6,673 bases of DNA from DATBMY01 sp036554605 (lineage in GTDB: Bacteria; Acidobacteriota; Blastocatellia; UBA7656): assembly GCA_036554605.1 (NCBI GenBank), contig DATBMY010000020.1:1-6673 (forward strand), read 5' to 3'. Below the pieces are notes generated by a model. It worked only from the letters and a program-made list of their open reading frames with translations. It had not been told where the DNA came from and did no database searches. Below, piece after piece: positions 5,798 to 6,673 of the stretch (positions are counted from its first letter, which is position 1; each line of letters begins with the position of its first letter). The position numbers and the translations under genes were made by a program.

Positions 5798-6673
5798 TTA
5801 CGTTGGGCCATGACTGTTCCCCACGTTATATCTTTTTAGCTTCAGTTTGAAGCCTCGCCGGGTGAGCCTGAGGTCTCTGGCGGTAGGGCTGATCAGCCCT
5901 TTATGTAATTCCAGCGCTCTTCTAATGAGCTGCTTTTCGAAGAGTTCGACCGCATCCGAAAGTGAAAGCTGATGCTCCTGAAGAATCACGTCAATCTGGG
6001 GGATCAAGAGCTTGCCTAAATATATCCCTCCTTTTGAAGAGACAATATCGGGCGAGAGAGTCTCTGGCGTAATTACATCGCCGCTCACCGCGAAAGCAAC
6101 CATTCTTCGGAGTTCGTTGCACAACTGGCGAATGTTTCCCGGCCACTCGTAGCTGGTCAAAATGTCGAGCGTTTCCTGCGTTATAACTATTCTCTCTTTG
6201 CCGGCCCGCTCGCTGTAATACTTCAGGTAGCGCTCTATGAGCTGAGGGATCTCATCGCGGCGCTGCCTGAGCGGCGGCACATGAATGCACAGCGCATTGA
6301 CTCGATAAAACAGGTCTTTGCGGAAGCGGCCTTCGTCTACTTCTCGCTGGAGATCCTTGTTAGTAGCGGCAATCAGCCTCACATCGACGTAACTGGAGCG
6401 AGTTTCACCAACCGGCAACACCTCTCCGTTTTGTAAAAAGCGCAGCAGTTTCGGCTGTATCGAGGGCTCCATATCGCCGATCTCGTCCATAAAAAGCGTG
6501 CCGCCGCTGAGGCTGCGCAGCAACCCGGGGTGATTGTCAACCGCGCCGGTAAACGACCCCCGCCGGTGACCGAATAGCTGGCTCTCGAGCATCTCCTTGG
6601 AAAGTGATGAGCAGTTGATCACAGCAAAGTCTTTGTCGCCACGCTGGCTGAGCTTATAAATGGCCCAGGCGAT
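5798..6673 (-). CDS. Sigma-54-dependent transcriptional activator, AAA+ and HTH part, 5'-truncated by window edge
   Basis: An enhancer-binding protein that would use ATP hydrolysis to remodel sigma-54 RNA polymerase. The 291 visible residues begin inside the AAA+ domain; the frame stays open to base 6673 (AIYKLSQRG then VINCSSL), so the Walker A motif and sensory N-terminus are off the window. The GTG at 6622 is an internal codon. Numbering from the window edge, the sigma-54 contact loop is GSFTGA (39-44) instead of GAFTGA. Walker B is GGTLFMDEIGD with D63 and E64, sensor I is AATN ending at N105, the arginine-finger region GRFRKDLFYR ends at R124, and sensor II is WPGNIRQL from W177. The C-terminus carries a Fis-type helix-turn-helix at about 253-285 (PTARDLRLTRRGFKLKLKRY). 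It faces the biosynthetic block, so it could control it, but no matching sigma-54 promoter is visible. The family call is secure; the signal and targets are unknown. Confidence 0.95.
   Translation of the reverse strand: MAWAIYKLSQRGDKDFAVINCSSLSKEMLESQLFGHRRGSFTGAVDNHPGLLRSLSGGTLFMDEIGDMEPSIQPKLLRFLQNGEVLPVGETRSSYVDVRLIAATNKDLQREVDEGRFRKDLFYRVNALCIHVPPLRQRRDEIPQLIERYLKYYSERAGKERIVITQETLDILTSYEWPGNIRQLCNELRRMVAFAVSGDVITPETLSPDIVSSKGGIYLGKLLIPQIDVILQEHQLSLSDAVELFEKQLIRRALELHKGLISPTARDLRLTRRGFKLKLKRYNVGNSHGPT
5885..5900. repeat. Perfect 16-base palindrome AGGGCTGATCAGCCCT
   Basis: The sequence is its own reverse complement and is followed on the plus strand by TTATG. It lies about 98 bases past the hydrolase stop, within the regulator's HTH-coding end. 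As RNA it could form a six-pair stem with a GATC loop and a very short U tract, so a weak bidirectional terminator for the plus-strand operon is possible. It could also be a protein-binding site, or chance combined with the codons for GLISP. Confidence 0.4.

Noticed and set aside
1..6673. CRISPR arrays, tRNA or rRNA genes, insertion sequences, long direct repeats
   Set aside because: Nothing of these kinds was seen on reading both strands; almost every base is in a protein-coding gene.

Overview
The window is gene-dense bacterial DNA of moderately high GC. A four-gene block on the plus strand meets one convergent gene on the minus strand, and both outer genes run off the window. In order: the 3' part of a family 2 glycosyltransferase gene (2-742), a cobalamin-dependent radical SAM enzyme of the RiPP-maturation C-methyltransferase type (762-2702), a 490-residue metallo-beta-lactamase (MBL) fold protein (2702-4174), a probably exported alpha/beta serine hydrolase (4171-5787) and, on the minus strand, the AAA+ and DNA-binding part of a sigma-54-dependent activator (5798-6673).

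The plus-strand genes look like one transcription unit. The first gap is 19 bases and holds the next gene's ribosome binding site. The next two junctions overlap as TAATG and ATGA. No promoter is visible for the block, so it probably lies left of the window. The regulator ends only 10 bases from the hydrolase stop codon, and its promoter lies right of the window.

The radical SAM protein is the functional anchor. It has a B12-binding-type N-terminal half, an unusual CX7CX2C cluster motif, a GFPGE motif and a C-terminal end typical of the RiPP maturation family. I read the block as part of a ribosomally made, modified peptide pathway. The radical SAM enzyme would C-methylate or otherwise modify a precursor, the glycosyltransferase might glycosylate product or precursor, and the MBL protein and hydrolase would supply further modification, cleavage or detoxification. 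No precursor peptide, transporter or dedicated leader peptidase is visible, so this pathway is inference. The best candidate for something new is the radical SAM/MBL pair. The MBL protein has a long N-terminal extension with a possible winged-helix segment, and part of its metal site is not evident.

The sequence does not fix the organism. Gene style, the large exported hydrolase with a beta-rich N-terminal region, the sigma-54 activator and the B12 radical SAM RiPP enzyme would suit a soil-type bacterium such as an Acidobacteriota member (Blastocatellia-like) or a deltaproteobacterial lineage. This is a low-confidence guess. No RNA genes, mobile elements, CRISPR arrays or long repeats were seen.
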